A stretch of DNA of 64,000 nucleotides from CAZKWG01 sp964615375 (GCA_964615375.1 CAZTOW010000050.1:1-64000); one strand, 5' to 3'. Shown: positions 43,341 to 52,502, numbered from the stretch's first letter. Program-made: numbers and translations. The notes: a model not told the origin generated them from the sequence alone.

Positions 43341-43375
43341 GGACCCAACCCGCCCACCCTGCCCAGGCCGGGATC

Positions 43376-45208
43376 TCAGCGGCAGTCGTTCGACTCGCCC
43401 GGCGTGCCGTAGTCGTTGGCCGCGTCGTCGGCGATGTGGCTGGTGGCCGTGCACCAGGCGGAGCCGCTGTTGTTCCCCGACGCGCTGTAGCTCGCGCTCT
43501 TGAGGCTCATGCTCGCGCCGGTCGGATCGGGGAAGCTGTCGCCGTTGTCCCAGCTCACCGAGTCGATGAGGGTGCTCGAGGTGGACGAGGGGTAGAGGTA
43601 GATGGCGTCGTCGCCGTTGCCCAGCCCGAAGTCGCCGCCCGGCCAGTCGAAGCTGGCGTCGGTCACGCCGCCGTTCTGGTCGGGGTCGGCGTTGATGGCC
43701 AGCACCACGTAGGCGTGGCTGGAGACGATGATGTCCTCGTCCACCTCGAACATCTCCGTGCCCGCCCCGTCCGTCACGTACAGGCCGTTCAGGTTCCAGG
43801 AGTAGCTGGAGTTGTTGTAGATCTCGAACCACTCGCCGTCGGCGTCGCCCACCACGTCGGGGTTCTGGAGGATCTCGGTGATCAGGAACTCCCCGGACTT
43901 CAGGCTGCTGGCCGCGCCGTCCGCGCCGTCGCAGTCCTGGTCCGTCCCGTCCCGGGCGGTCTCCGAGGCGCCAGGGTAGGCGCTGTCGTCGTCGTCGTCG
44001 CAGTCGTGGGCCTCCACCCAGCCGTCGCTGTCGGCGTCGTTCATGCCGTCGCAGGCGTCGTTCTCCTCGCCCGGGGTGCCGAAGTCGCCGTCGCCGTAGT
44101 CGCTGCTGGCGGAGCACCAGTACTGCCCCTCGTCGTTCTCGGTCCCGTCCGTGTGGTCGGGGTCCAGGCTCATGGCGTAGCCGTCATCGTCGGGGAAGAA
44201 GCTCTGGTCGTCGTAGCTCACGCTGTCCAGCGTGCGCGCGCTGCTGGCGATGGTCAGCGTCTCGCGGTCGTTGTCCAGCCCGAGATCGGAGCGGTAGTCG
44301 TAGTCCCAGGGCACGCCGCCGTTGACCGCGTCGTCGCCGTCGCGCACCAGCACCACGTAGCCTCCCGCCGCCACGGGCAGGCTGCCCTCGACCGTGAACG
44401 AGAGCGCCGCGTCCGTGGCGCTGACCGTGAGGCCCTCCAGGTCCACCGCCTCCCCCGAGGCGTTGTAGAGCTCGATCCACTCGCCGTAGTCGTCGGAGAC
44501 CACGTCGGGCTTGCTCATGATCTCGGTGATGATGAGCTCGCCCGCCGCGAGCGCGCTGACGCTCACCGTGTCCCCGCCGTCGCAGTCCTGGTCCACCCCG
44601 TCGCCCACGATCTCCTCGAGCCCGGGCGCGACCTCCGCGTCCGTGTCGTCGCAGTCGTCATCCACGGCGTAGCCGTCCCCGTCCTGGTCGTCGTCGCTGC
44701 CGTCGCAGTCCTGGTCCGTCCCGTCGTACCAGACCTCGCTGGCGCCAGGGTTCACGGAGGCGTCCGCGTCGTCGCAGTCCACCGCCTCGGGGTAGCCGTC
44801 CTCGTCCGCGTCGGTCAACGTGGAGCCGCCGCCCGACCCGTCCACCTCGTCGCAGTCCTGGTCCACCCCGTCCACGCTGCTGTCCTCGGCGCCGGGGTTC
44901 ACGGAGGCGTCCGCGTCGTCGCAGTCCACCGCCTCGGGGTAGCCGTCCCCGTCCGCGTCCGTGGTCGTGGAGCCCTCCGTCGCGTCCGCGCCGTCGCAGT
45001 CCTGGTCCACCCCGTCCCCCGGGGTGTCGTCCACGCCCGGGTTGACCGTGGCGTCGTCGTCATCGCAGTCCACGTTGTCGGTGAAGCCGTCCCCGTCGCC
45101 GTCCACCCAGGAGCCGCTCTCGGTGCTGGGGTCGCCGGTCTCCCTGACCTTCGCGGGGTCGCAGGCGGAGAGGAGGACGAGGGCGAGGAGAGGCGCGCAG
45201 CGCGTCAT
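43376..45208 (-). CDS. Lamin-tail domain (LTD) and MopE-motif lipoprotein
   Basis: ATG at 45208; lipobox LALVLLSAC. Four or five MopE-type repeats (GWVDGDGDGFTDNVDCDDDDA-like, DVDGDGYPEAVDCDDADASVNPGA) cover residues ~30-185. Two lamin-tail domains follow, each beginning 'ELIITEIMSKPDVV..GEWIELYN' or 'EFLITEILQNPDVVGDADGEWFEIYN', and a Cys-containing 'EENDACDGMNDADSDG' linker lies between them. LTD domains bind DNA or protein and in bacteria often occur with exported nucleases and metal-binding repeats; none is seen here. 610 aa. Confidence 0.88.
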   Translation of the reverse strand: MTRCAPLLALVLLSACDPAKVRETGDPSTESGSWVDGDGDGFTDNVDCDDDDATVNPGVDDTPGDGVDQDCDGADATEGSTTTDADGDGYPEAVDCDDADASVNPGAEDSSVDGVDQDCDEVDGSGGGSTLTDADEDGYPEAVDCDDADASVNPGASEVWYDGTDQDCDGSDDDQDGDGYAVDDDCDDTDAEVAPGLEEIVGDGVDQDCDGGDTVSVSALAAGELIITEIMSKPDVVSDDYGEWIELYNASGEAVDLEGLTVSATDAALSFTVEGSLPVAAGGYVVLVRDGDDAVNGGVPWDYDYRSDLGLDNDRETLTIASSARTLDSVSYDDQSFFPDDDGYAMSLDPDHTDGTENDEGQYWCSASSDYGDGDFGTPGEENDACDGMNDADSDGWVEAHDCDDDDDSAYPGASETARDGTDQDCDGADGAASSLKSGEFLITEILQNPDVVGDADGEWFEIYNNSSYSWNLNGLYVTDGAGTEMFEVDEDIIVSSHAYVVLAINADPDQNGGVTDASFDWPGGDFGLGNGDDAIYLYPSSTSSTLIDSVSWDNGDSFPDPTGASMSLKSASYSASGNNSGSAWCTATSHIADDAANDYGTPGESNDCR

Positions 45209-45312
45209 GGGGAGCTCCGTGGCGTAGGGGTCGGCCGGGTTTCGGAGCGACTCTACACCACGCCCAGCGGGATGGCAAGCGCGTGACAAACAGATGAAAT
45301 TTTCGCGGCACG

Positions 45313-45326
45313 AGAAATTGTCAGCA
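45313..45326 (-). promoter_or_regulatory. Conserved upstream motif, copy 2
   Basis: Read on the minus strand, TGCTGACAATTTCT lies upstream of the lamin-tail lipoprotein. It shares TGC-N-GACAATTTCT with 5282-5296, and in both cases the 10-mer is 105 nt from the ATG. This copy sits in an A+T-rich stretch (45280-45370) which probably holds the promoter. Confidence 0.35.
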
Positions 45327-45412
45327 ATTAACCTTGACCATTTTAACTATATTATTTAGTTACAAAAGATGACAAACCCTCACGATCGCTCCCCTCCCCT
45401 GTCGTCACTTTA

Positions 45413-45433
45413 CGGGAGGATTGGAGCCTCCCG
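45413..45433 (-). terminator. Hairpin after the M16 peptidase pair
   Basis: Perfect 7-bp stem CGGGAGG/CCTCCCG (45413-45419 and 45427-45433) with a 7-nt loop, 18 nt beyond the M16 stop at 45451 in the direction of transcription. There is no T-run after it, so it would be a weak or Rho-assisted terminator. Confidence 0.5.
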
Positions 45434-45450
45434 CATCCAACACAACACCA

Positions 45451-46779
45451 TCAGCCCGGCTCCACGGTCAGCAGCGTGAACTTCGCCGGATCGTAGTACC
45501 CACGGATGAAGGCGTTGATCTCCTCCAGACTCAGCGCCTTCGTCTTCGCCAGGACCTGATCGTCGAAGTCCAGCGGCAGACCGTAGCTCTGGAGCTGCAT
45601 GGACCGGGCCAGGATCTGGTCGGGGGCCTGCTTGCTCAGCAGCAGGCGCCCGCCGAGGAAGCTCAGCGCGTCCACCCGCTCCTGCTCGGTGATGCCGCCC
45701 TCGCGGAAGGTGGCCACCGCCTCCTTCAGCTTCGTCACGGTCGCGTCCTTGTTGTCCAGGCGGGTGAAGGTGGCGATCTGGTAGAGGCCGGGCTCCAGCC
45801 CGCTGCCGCCGCCCGCGCTCACGCCGTAGGTGTCGCCGCCCTCGTGGCGAAGGGCCACGTAGAGCCGCGAGAAGAAGTGGCCGCCGAGGACGTGGTTGGC
45901 GACGCGGCTGGCGGCGTAGGCGTCATCGCCCCACGCCACGCCGTCGCGGAACCAGGCCACGTAGACCTGCGTGAGCGGGTTCATCGTCTCCACCGCCTCG
46001 GCCGGGCGATCCTGCCGGAGCGGGAGCACGCCGCGCGGCGCGGAGGGCGGGCTCGCCGAGACGGGAGGGAGCAGGCTGGCCAGGATGGACTCGGCGCGCG
46101 CGCGGTCCAGGTCCCCGGAGAGGCCGACCACGCGGCCGGGCATCCCCAGCATCGCGTCCCGGGCCGCCGCGAGCTCCGTGGAGTTCCGGCTGACCGGCTC
46201 GGGCTCCTCCCAGGCGCCGAGCCGCGCGTCCCCCGGCTGGAGCAGCAGACCGAAGGCCGCCTGCGAGCGCCGGAAGTCCGGGTCCTTCAGGTTGCCTTTC
46301 CAGCCGATGGTCTGGCCCTGGCCCGTGCGCTTGAGCTCCTTGGGGTCATAGGCGCGGTTGGCCAGGATCTCCTTGACCAGGGCCACGCTCGCGTCCAGAT
46401 CGCGGGTCAGGCCGGAGATGGAGAGCACCGCGCGGTTGTCCTGCATCTGCAGGCTGAGGCTGGCGGCCAGCGCGTCGGCGCGAGCGCGCAGGCGGCCTTC
46501 CGGGTCGTAGTGGGAGAGCTCCCAGGCCTCCTGAGCGTGGTGCTCGCGGGTCCAGGGCATGTCCGTGCCCACCGGCACCTGAACGCGCAGGCTGTAGAGC
46601 GGGACGCGGTGGTCCTCCACCAGCATCGCCGTGGTGCCGGCGTCGATGGCCCAGGTCTGGACCGAGGGCGCCTCGGCGGCGGGCGCGGGCGCGGGCGCGG
46701 GCGCCTGGACGTCCTGCTCGGCGTGCGCGAGGCCGAGCAGGAGCACACCTGCGAGGGAGAGCGTCAGCAGCGACTTCAT
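45451..46779 (-). CDS. M16-family peptidase, non-catalytic subunit
   Basis: A 442-aa exported protein: signal peptide (LTLSLAGVLLLGLAHA), Pro/Ala linker, then the two-domain M16 fold. 'TWAIDAGTTAMLVEDHRVPLYSLRVQVPVGT' matches the start of the domain, but the HxxEH zinc motif is replaced by EHHAQEAW, so it cannot be the active subunit. C-terminal half has the expected 'VAWFRDGVAWGDDAYAASRVANHVLGG'. Together with the upstream active partner it would form the typical PqqF/MPP-like heterodimer. Overlaps that gene by 4 nt. Confidence 0.88.
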   Translation of the reverse strand: MKSLLTLSLAGVLLLGLAHAEQDVQAPAPAPAPAAEAPSVQTWAIDAGTTAMLVEDHRVPLYSLRVQVPVGTDMPWTREHHAQEAWELSHYDPEGRLRARADALAASLSLQMQDNRAVLSISGLTRDLDASVALVKEILANRAYDPKELKRTGQGQTIGWKGNLKDPDFRRSQAAFGLLLQPGDARLGAWEEPEPVSRNSTELAAARDAMLGMPGRVVGLSGDLDRARAESILASLLPPVSASPPSAPRGVLPLRQDRPAEAVETMNPLTQVYVAWFRDGVAWGDDAYAASRVANHVLGGHFFSRLYVALRHEGGDTYGVSAGGGSGLEPGLYQIATFTRLDNKDATVTKLKEAVATFREGGITEQERVDALSFLGGRLLLSKQAPDQILARSMQLQSYGLPLDFDDQVLAKTKALSLEEINAFIRGYYDPAKFTLLTVEPG

Positions 46780-48104
46780 GGGGTGTCCTCGATCTGGGCG
46801 GCGCCGTGGCGGGCGAAGACGCGGGTGGGCGTGGCGCCCACGATGTAGCGCTCCCAGGCGGCCTCCACCTGGGGGAGGGTCACGGCGTCGATGGCCGCGG
46901 CGGCCCCGCCGACCCCGAGCTGATCGTCCCCCTGCCAGGCGTAGGCCTGACCGACGGCGTCGGCGAGCTGATCGGCGTAGTAGCGGCGCCCCAGCTCCTC
47001 CACCAGCAGCCGGCGGCGCGCGGTGTCCAGCAGCTCCTGGCTCCGCCAGTCCCCCTGATCGAGGGTGTCGAGGGTCTGGTCGATGAGGGCGAAGGCGCGC
47101 TTCTCCCGCCGGAAGGGCAGGCTGATCGAGCCGGCGATGAAGAGCGTGCCCGCCCGCAGCTCGGCGTTCTGGGCGAAGGCCTCCACCGCCTTGCCCCGGC
47201 GCGTGACCAGCTCCTCGCGGAAGCGGTCCAGCTCGCCGCCGGAGAGCATCTCCATCATCACGCGGAAGGCCCAGTAGTCCGGGTCGCGTGCGCTGGGGCC
47301 GCGGTAGAGCTGGGCCGCGACCTTGATCGGCGGGATGTCTTCGCGCAGCTCGACGCGATCGGGCAGGGGCCAGTTGGTGAGCGCGGGCACGTCCGGCGGG
47401 ACCAGGCGCTCGCCGCCCAGCGGCCCGAAGAGCTCCTGGATCCGGGCCATCTCGGCGTCCGGGTCCACCGGGCCCACCACCACCAGGTGCATGTTGGCCG
47501 GGTGGTAGTAGCCGCTGTAGAACTTGCGGACCAGGGCCAGGTCAGCGGCGGCGATGTCCTCCTCCGTGCCCGCCGGCGAGTGCCCGTAGGGGTGCTTGCC
47601 GAAGATGGCCTCCAAGGCCGGGCCGATCATGCGCGCCGTCGGATCGTTCTGCGTGCGCAGCCGCAGCTCCTCCGTCACGATCTTCTGCTCATTCGCCAGG
47701 TTGTCCGCGTCCAGCACGAGGTTCCGCATCCGGTCGGCCTCGAAGACCAGCACCTGTCCGTGCCCCTCGGGCGGGATCTGGGAGAGGTAGACCGTGTTGT
47801 CGAACATCGTATAGGCGTTCTCGTAGCCGCCGTACACCGTGTGGTGCCGCGAGTACGCCTCCTTGTCGTAGGTCGTGGTCTTCCCGAACATCAGGTGCTC
47901 GAAGAGGTGGGCGAAGCCCTTCTCGTTCGGCGCCTCATGGGCGGAGCCCACCTGCACCCAGACCTGGGTGGCCACGATGGGCAGCGAGGGATCCGGGTAG
48001 ATGCTGACCTTGAGTCCGTTGTCCAGCGTGGCCGAGCGCAGCGCGGGCGCGTCGGCGGCGCGCCCGGGGCCGGCGAGGAGGAGGGCGAGGAGCGACAGGA
48101 GCAT
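46776..48104 (-). CDS. M16-family zinc metallopeptidase, active subunit
   Basis: A 442-aa exported protein (signal peptide LLALLLAGPGRA). The zinc motif HLFEHLMFGK (HxxEH) and the downstream Glu in EQKIVTEELRLR are intact. 'VQVGSAHEAPNEKGFAHLFEHLMF' is the standard family opening, and the conserved 'YYHPANMHLVVVGPVDP' strand is present. Predicted to degrade peptides in the periplasm with the inactive partner. It is the first gene of the two-gene operon; the 161-bp gap to the divergent molybdoenzyme gene holds its promoter. Confidence 0.94.
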   Translation of the reverse strand: MLLSLLALLLAGPGRAADAPALRSATLDNGLKVSIYPDPSLPIVATQVWVQVGSAHEAPNEKGFAHLFEHLMFGKTTTYDKEAYSRHHTVYGGYENAYTMFDNTVYLSQIPPEGHGQVLVFEADRMRNLVLDADNLANEQKIVTEELRLRTQNDPTARMIGPALEAIFGKHPYGHSPAGTEEDIAAADLALVRKFYSGYYHPANMHLVVVGPVDPDAEMARIQELFGPLGGERLVPPDVPALTNWPLPDRVELREDIPPIKVAAQLYRGPSARDPDYWAFRVMMEMLSGGELDRFREELVTRRGKAVEAFAQNAELRAGTLFIAGSISLPFRREKRAFALIDQTLDTLDQGDWRSQELLDTARRRLLVEELGRRYYADQLADAVGQAYAWQGDDQLGVGGAAAAIDAVTLPQVEAAWERYIVGATPTRVFARHGAAQIEDTP

Positions 48105-48265
48105 TCAGACTCCGAGCAGGGCGTGGACTCTAACCAGGGTGCCGCGAGCGCGGCCCGTGTTCATCCCGGGGCGGGATCAAGAATTCTAGACCTCATCGAA
48201 CAGAGCCCCCTGAGCGAACCAGTCTGCGATACAATGCCGGCACCCCCCAGACCGCAGAGGCCGCC

Positions 48266-51200
48266 GTGCGAACACCCCTCGAGGAGCTCGCTCCCGACGC
48301 CTTCGTCCGCGCCATCGACGCCGATCCCAGCCTGCTTGCCGAGGAGGCGATCCGCGCGCGTCACGACCGGATCACCCGCCACGCCTCCGTCTGTAGCTAT
48401 TGTGGAGTAGGTTGTCCGTACACGGTAGAGCCGGACGCGCGCGGGGTCCCCGAGGTCGTCCCCTTGAGCCCGCTGGGGCTCTGCGTCAAGGGCCGCACCT
48501 CGCTGCTGACCGGCGGCGACGCCGAGCGCAAGATCCGCCTCGCCCGCCGCGGGATCCCCGACGATCGCGTCCGCGCGCCCATGGTCCGCGGGCACGACGG
48601 CCGGATGAAGGAGGTGAGCTGGGACGAGGCCCTGGACCGCGCGGCCTGGCTCTTCCTGCACGCCCGGGAGTGGGTGGGGCCGGAGGCGGTCGCCATCTAC
48701 GGCAACGGGCAGAAGACGCTGGAGGCCATCTGGATGGCCAGCCTCTACAAGCTGGTCTTCAAGGTCTCCACCATCGGGGCCAACTCCGAGCACTGCCTGG
48801 CCAGCGCCGGGGCCGCCCACGAGCTCAACTTCGGCAACGAGGCCTCGTTTACCTGGCGCGAGTTCGCCGAGCTCGATCGCTGCGACGTGGCCGTGCTGCA
48901 CGGGACCAACGCCTTCGTCACCTTCCCCCAGGCCTACGAGAAGCTGAAGCGCAACGCCCACGCCCGCAAGGTCGTAATTGATCCAGTTCAAACCGACACC
49001 GTCACCGACCTGCAGGAGTCCGACCCGCGCACGCTGCACCTGCGCTTCCGCCAGGGCGGGGACGTGCTGTTCAACCTGTCCGTCGCCCGGGTCATCCTGG
49101 AGCAGGGCTGGGAGGACCGGGACTACCTGGGCCGCGCCGTGGAGCCGGACAGCCTGGACGCCCTGCGCGCGCTGTGCGCCGAGCCCCGCGTCCACCCCGA
49201 CGCGGTCGCCCGCACCCTCGCCCTGCCGGGCCAGGACCCGGCGGCCCTGGCCGCGCAGATCCGCGAGTACGCCGCGCTCCTGGCCCGCCCAGGCCCCGAG
49301 GGCCGCCCGCGGGTGGCCTTCGTCTCCAGCATGGGCATCAACCAGAGCACGGGCTCGCTGGGCTTCAGCACCAACCTGAACCTGCTGCTGCTGACGGGGA
49401 ACGTGGGCCGCGAGGGGGCAGGCTCTCTGCGCATCGCCGGGCAGTCCAACGCGACGAGCGAGCTCACGCTCGGCTTCAACGGCCGCCGGACGATCTTCAA
49501 CCTCGACCCCAGCGATCCGGCGCAACGCTCGCGCCTCTCGACCTTGCTGGAGCTGCCCGAGCACAACATCCCCGAGACCCGCGGCACCCCCGTGGCGCGC
49601 ATGGCGGAGGACGACCGGCTCTACTGCTTCCTCTTCGTCGGCACGCAGATGACCCGCAACATGCCGCGCCTCGGCCACTGGATGCGCCGGATGGGGCGGG
49701 CCTTCAACGTGGTCGTCGATCCCTTCCTGGCGCCGGGCGTGCTGGAGTTCGCCGACGTCCTGCTGCCCTCGCTGACCTACACCGAGCGCACCGGCGTCAT
49801 CCAGCGCGGGGACCGCTCGCTCCAGCTCCAGCAGCGGCTCACCGAGCCTCCCCCGCTGGCCTGGTCGGACGAGACCATCCTGGCGCGCCTCGCCCTGGCC
49901 ATCGCCCGGCGCCTGGACGACCCGGACACCGCCGCGCTCAACGAGATCGCGCCGGACACCGTGCGGCGGGTCTTCGGGCGCTACGTGGGCGCCGACGGGC
50001 AGGTGGACGCGGCTGGGGTCTTCGATCACGCCGTCGCCGTCTCGCGCGCGCTGGGGGTCTACAACCGCCTGGAGGACGCCGAGGGGCGGCCCATCAGCCA
50101 CGCGATGTTGCAGTCGAGAGCCGGGATGGGCGTGCAGTGGCAGGGGGACGGGCGCTACGCGGGCGCGGCGCGGGAGGGCGCGGTCTTCCCCTCGGGCGCG
50201 GCGACGAACCGGCGCCGGGCGCGGCTGGTGCGGCCGGGGGACGAATTCCTCCAGCACCTGGACCAGCCCCTCCCCGAGGGCGCGCTCTACCTGGCCAGCG
50301 GGCGCGGTCGGCCGGGCACGCTGCCGCGCGCCGCTCGAGGCCGCTACAACTCCGGGATAAAGACCCTCCCCCTCACCGGTCGCGCGCCGGACACCTACAC
50401 GGTGGAGCTCCACCCCGAGGCGGCGCGGGCGCGGGGCCTGGAGCCCGGACAGGCGGTGCGCGTGGCGGCCGAGCACGGCGCGGTCCTGGCCGAGCTGGGG
50501 CTGAACCCGCGCGTGCCGCAGCAGACCGCGTGGATCGACTTCGTCCCCGGCGAGATCAACCGGCTGACCGACTACGACGACGCCGACCACGTCACCAGCC
50601 AGAGCTTCATCAAGCGCACCGTGGTGCGCATCGAGCCGCTGCGTCCGCTGGAGCGCGTCCTGTGGGAGCGCCCCGACGCGGGCGCGCTCTCCGAGGCCAT
50701 CGGCGTGCTGCACGCGCGCTTCCGGGCCTGCTACCCCGAGGACGAGGCCTGGCTGCGCCTCCAGCGGCGCGAGCCGGGCGCCGTCGAGTGGCTTCATCCG
50801 CGGGTCCTGCGCCAGCCCATCAGCGCCGAGGAGCGGCGGATCGCCGAGGCCGTGGGCGCGATGACGGCCTTCATCCAGCGCTTCGTCAGCTCCGACGCCT
50901 ACCGCGCTGCCGGGCGGGCCACCCTCCAGGGCCTCTCGCCCGGAGACCGGGACGCGCTGATGACCGTCCTGCTGCCCCTGCTGCGCCGCCTGGACTACCA
51001 GTCGGCCATGCACCCCATCCTGGCGGCCCTGGTGGGGAGCGTGCGGCTGCTGGACGAGGCGGGCGCGGAGATCGAGGTGGACCTGCTCAGCGCCCACCGC
51101 AGCGCCGTCCTCGAGTTCAAGGAGGAGATCGTCGCCATCCAGCTCTACATCGCGGTGCGCCGCGGGCTCGAGCTGCTCTACGGCCCCGGCGCCACCGTCC

Positions 51201-52150
51201 GGCGCGCCGATCTGGCCTTCGTGTCCGGCGTCGCCATCCCCTGCGCCGGGGACGTGCCCGCGCACTTCCTGGGCATCTCCCCCGCCGATCTCAGCGCCGC
51301 CCTCCTGGTCCACAGCCGGGCCATCGGCGCCAGCGCCGTCATCGTCGTCGACCGCGCCGGCGGGCGGGCCGTGCGCGTGGACGTCCACACCGGCGTGCTC
51401 CCCCACGACCGCGAGCTCACGCGGCTGCGCGGCGTGGTCATCAACAAGAAGCGCGGGGCCACCGGCCGCGAGCACAGCCGCTTCTTCGACCGCCTGGGCG
51501 AGCTCATCTGCGACTACGTGCGGCGGGGCGACGGCAACTTCCACCTGCACGGGCCCGTGCCCTTCGACTGGACGGAGTACCAGGAGAAGCTGGCCTTCTG
51601 CCCCGCGTCCAAGAAAGATTTCCGCCAGCACCTGCTCCGCCAGGGCGTCTCCCCTGCCCTCGCCAGCTCGCTCGTCGGGCTCGGCGTGCTACACGCCGAG
51701 GACGACGCCGGCCTGCTCCGCGCCATCACCCTGCTCCGCCGCGAGCCCGGCGTGTCCGCGCCGCCGGTGCTCCTGGACGGCCTCGAGGCCCTCCCCCTCC
51801 CCGAGCGCGTGGAGCGCGTCGTGGCCGAGGTCATCGCCCCCGTGCTCGCGAACGACGGCGGGAAGCTGGAGATCCTGGACCTGGACGAGGGCGCGGGGGC
51901 GCTGCACATCCGCTTCGTGGGGAGCTGCGCGAACTGCCCCTACTCGCTCCTGAGCATGGAGCAGCTTGTCCGGCCGACGCTGTTGCAGATCCCGGGGATC
52001 CGGGAGGTCCGGCACCGGGCGAAGATGCGGAAGAGTGAGCTCGCGGGGGCGGGGGAGGACGCGAGCGGCTGCGCCACGGGGGCACCGCTCACAGAATCGG
52101 GAACAGCACCACCCCTGGGATCCGCTCGAAGTCCTTCACATTCGCCGTGA
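48266..52150 (+). CDS. Molybdopterin oxidoreductase fused to a NifU-type Fe-S domain
   Basis: A single 1294-codon frame, GTG at 48266 with AGAGG upstream. Residues ~40-760 form a bis-MGD molybdoenzyme: [4Fe-4S] motif Cys43-x2-Cys46-x3-Cys50 ... Cys73, 'NSEHCLASAG' giving the Mo ligand Cys177 as in Nap/Nas nitrate reductases rather than Ser or Sec, and 'NLLLLTGNVGREGAGSLRIAGQSNA' (substrate-cofactor loop). A ~400-residue unrecognised middle follows (AMHPILAALVGSVRLLDEAG; FLGISPADLSAALLVHSRAI). The end is a NifU C-terminal domain with GSCANCPYS (Cys1221, Cys1224). Fusion of these functions is unusual. The 3' end overlaps the convergent toxin gene by 62 nt. Confidence 0.88.
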   Translation: MRTPLEELAPDAFVRAIDADPSLLAEEAIRARHDRITRHASVCSYCGVGCPYTVEPDARGVPEVVPLSPLGLCVKGRTSLLTGGDAERKIRLARRGIPDDRVRAPMVRGHDGRMKEVSWDEALDRAAWLFLHAREWVGPEAVAIYGNGQKTLEAIWMASLYKLVFKVSTIGANSEHCLASAGAAHELNFGNEASFTWREFAELDRCDVAVLHGTNAFVTFPQAYEKLKRNAHARKVVIDPVQTDTVTDLQESDPRTLHLRFRQGGDVLFNLSVARVILEQGWEDRDYLGRAVEPDSLDALRALCAEPRVHPDAVARTLALPGQDPAALAAQIREYAALLARPGPEGRPRVAFVSSMGINQSTGSLGFSTNLNLLLLTGNVGREGAGSLRIAGQSNATSELTLGFNGRRTIFNLDPSDPAQRSRLSTLLELPEHNIPETRGTPVARMAEDDRLYCFLFVGTQMTRNMPRLGHWMRRMGRAFNVVVDPFLAPGVLEFADVLLPSLTYTERTGVIQRGDRSLQLQQRLTEPPPLAWSDETILARLALAIARRLDDPDTAALNEIAPDTVRRVFGRYVGADGQVDAAGVFDHAVAVSRALGVYNRLEDAEGRPISHAMLQSRAGMGVQWQGDGRYAGAAREGAVFPSGAATNRRRARLVRPGDEFLQHLDQPLPEGALYLASGRGRPGTLPRAARGRYNSGIKTLPLTGRAPDTYTVELHPEAARARGLEPGQAVRVAAEHGAVLAELGLNPRVPQQTAWIDFVPGEINRLTDYDDADHVTSQSFIKRTVVRIEPLRPLERVLWERPDAGALSEAIGVLHARFRACYPEDEAWLRLQRREPGAVEWLHPRVLRQPISAEERRIAEAVGAMTAFIQRFVSSDAYRAAGRATLQGLSPGDRDALMTVLLPLLRRLDYQSAMHPILAALVGSVRLLDEAGAEIEVDLLSAHRSAVLEFKEEIVAIQLYIAVRRGLELLYGPGATVRRADLAFVSGVAIPCAGDVPAHFLGISPADLSAALLVHSRAIGASAVIVVDRAGGRAVRVDVHTGVLPHDRELTRLRGVVINKKRGATGREHSRFFDRLGELICDYVRRGDGNFHLHGPVPFDWTEYQEKLAFCPASKKDFRQHLLRQGVSPALASSLVGLGVLHAEDDAGLLRAITLLRREPGVSAPPVLLDGLEALPLPERVERVVAEVIAPVLANDGGKLEILDLDEGAGALHIRFVGSCANCPYSLLSMEQLVRPTLLQIPGIREVRHRAKMRKSELAGAGEDASGCATGAPLTESGTAPPLGSARSPSHSP

Positions 52151-52502
52151 CCACCTGGAGCCCGTGCTGCACGGCCGTCGCCGCGATCATCACGTCGAAG
52201 TCCTCGACCGGGGTCCCTGCGTCCCACAGCGACGCACACAGCCTCCCATAGATCTCCGCCGTCTCGGCGTCGAAGGGCAGGACCATCACGTTCGGCAGCA
52301 CGCGGTCGCGGATGTTGCCGAGGTGCCGGGCCGCCGCGCGCGTCCGGTAGGCCCCGCGAGACAGCTCGGCGATCGTCACGGAGGACACCGACTGCGCCGT
52401 CAGCGGCAGCGTCGCGACCCAGCGCACATAGTCGGGGTTGGGGCGTGGGCGCAGCAGCTCGGAGACCGCGTGGGTGTCGAAGAGGTAGCCCGGAGCCGTC
52501 AC
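52089..52502 (-). CDS. vapC: PIN-domain toxin (VapC family)
   Basis: A 137-aa PIN-domain nuclease: 'YLFDTHAVSELL' with catalytic Asp9, 'VTIAELSRGAYR' with the second acidic residue, 'FDVMIAATAVQHGLQVVTANVKDFERI' with the remaining acids. Predicted to cut RNA. GTG at 52502 overlaps the antitoxin stop by 4 nt. The gene runs into the end of the molybdoenzyme frame by 62 nt on the opposite strand. Confidence 0.92.
   Translation of the reverse strand: MTAPGYLFDTHAVSELLRPRPNPDYVRWVATLPLTAQSVSSVTIAELSRGAYRTRAAARHLGNIRDRVLPNVMVLPFDAETAEIYGRLCASLWDAGTPVEDFDVMIAATAVQHGLQVVTANVKDFERIPGVVLFPIL

Noticed and set aside
48161..51631. A 1156-codon open frame on the minus strand
   Set aside because: It is antisense to the molybdoenzyme with conserved Cys motifs; the composition is typical of GC-driven shadow frames (long runs of Arg, Gly, Ala).
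48266..52150. Call as formate dehydrogenase
   Set aside because: The Mo-ligand motif NSEHCLASAG has Cys in a Nap/Nas-like context, and no Fdh-specific subunits are nearby.
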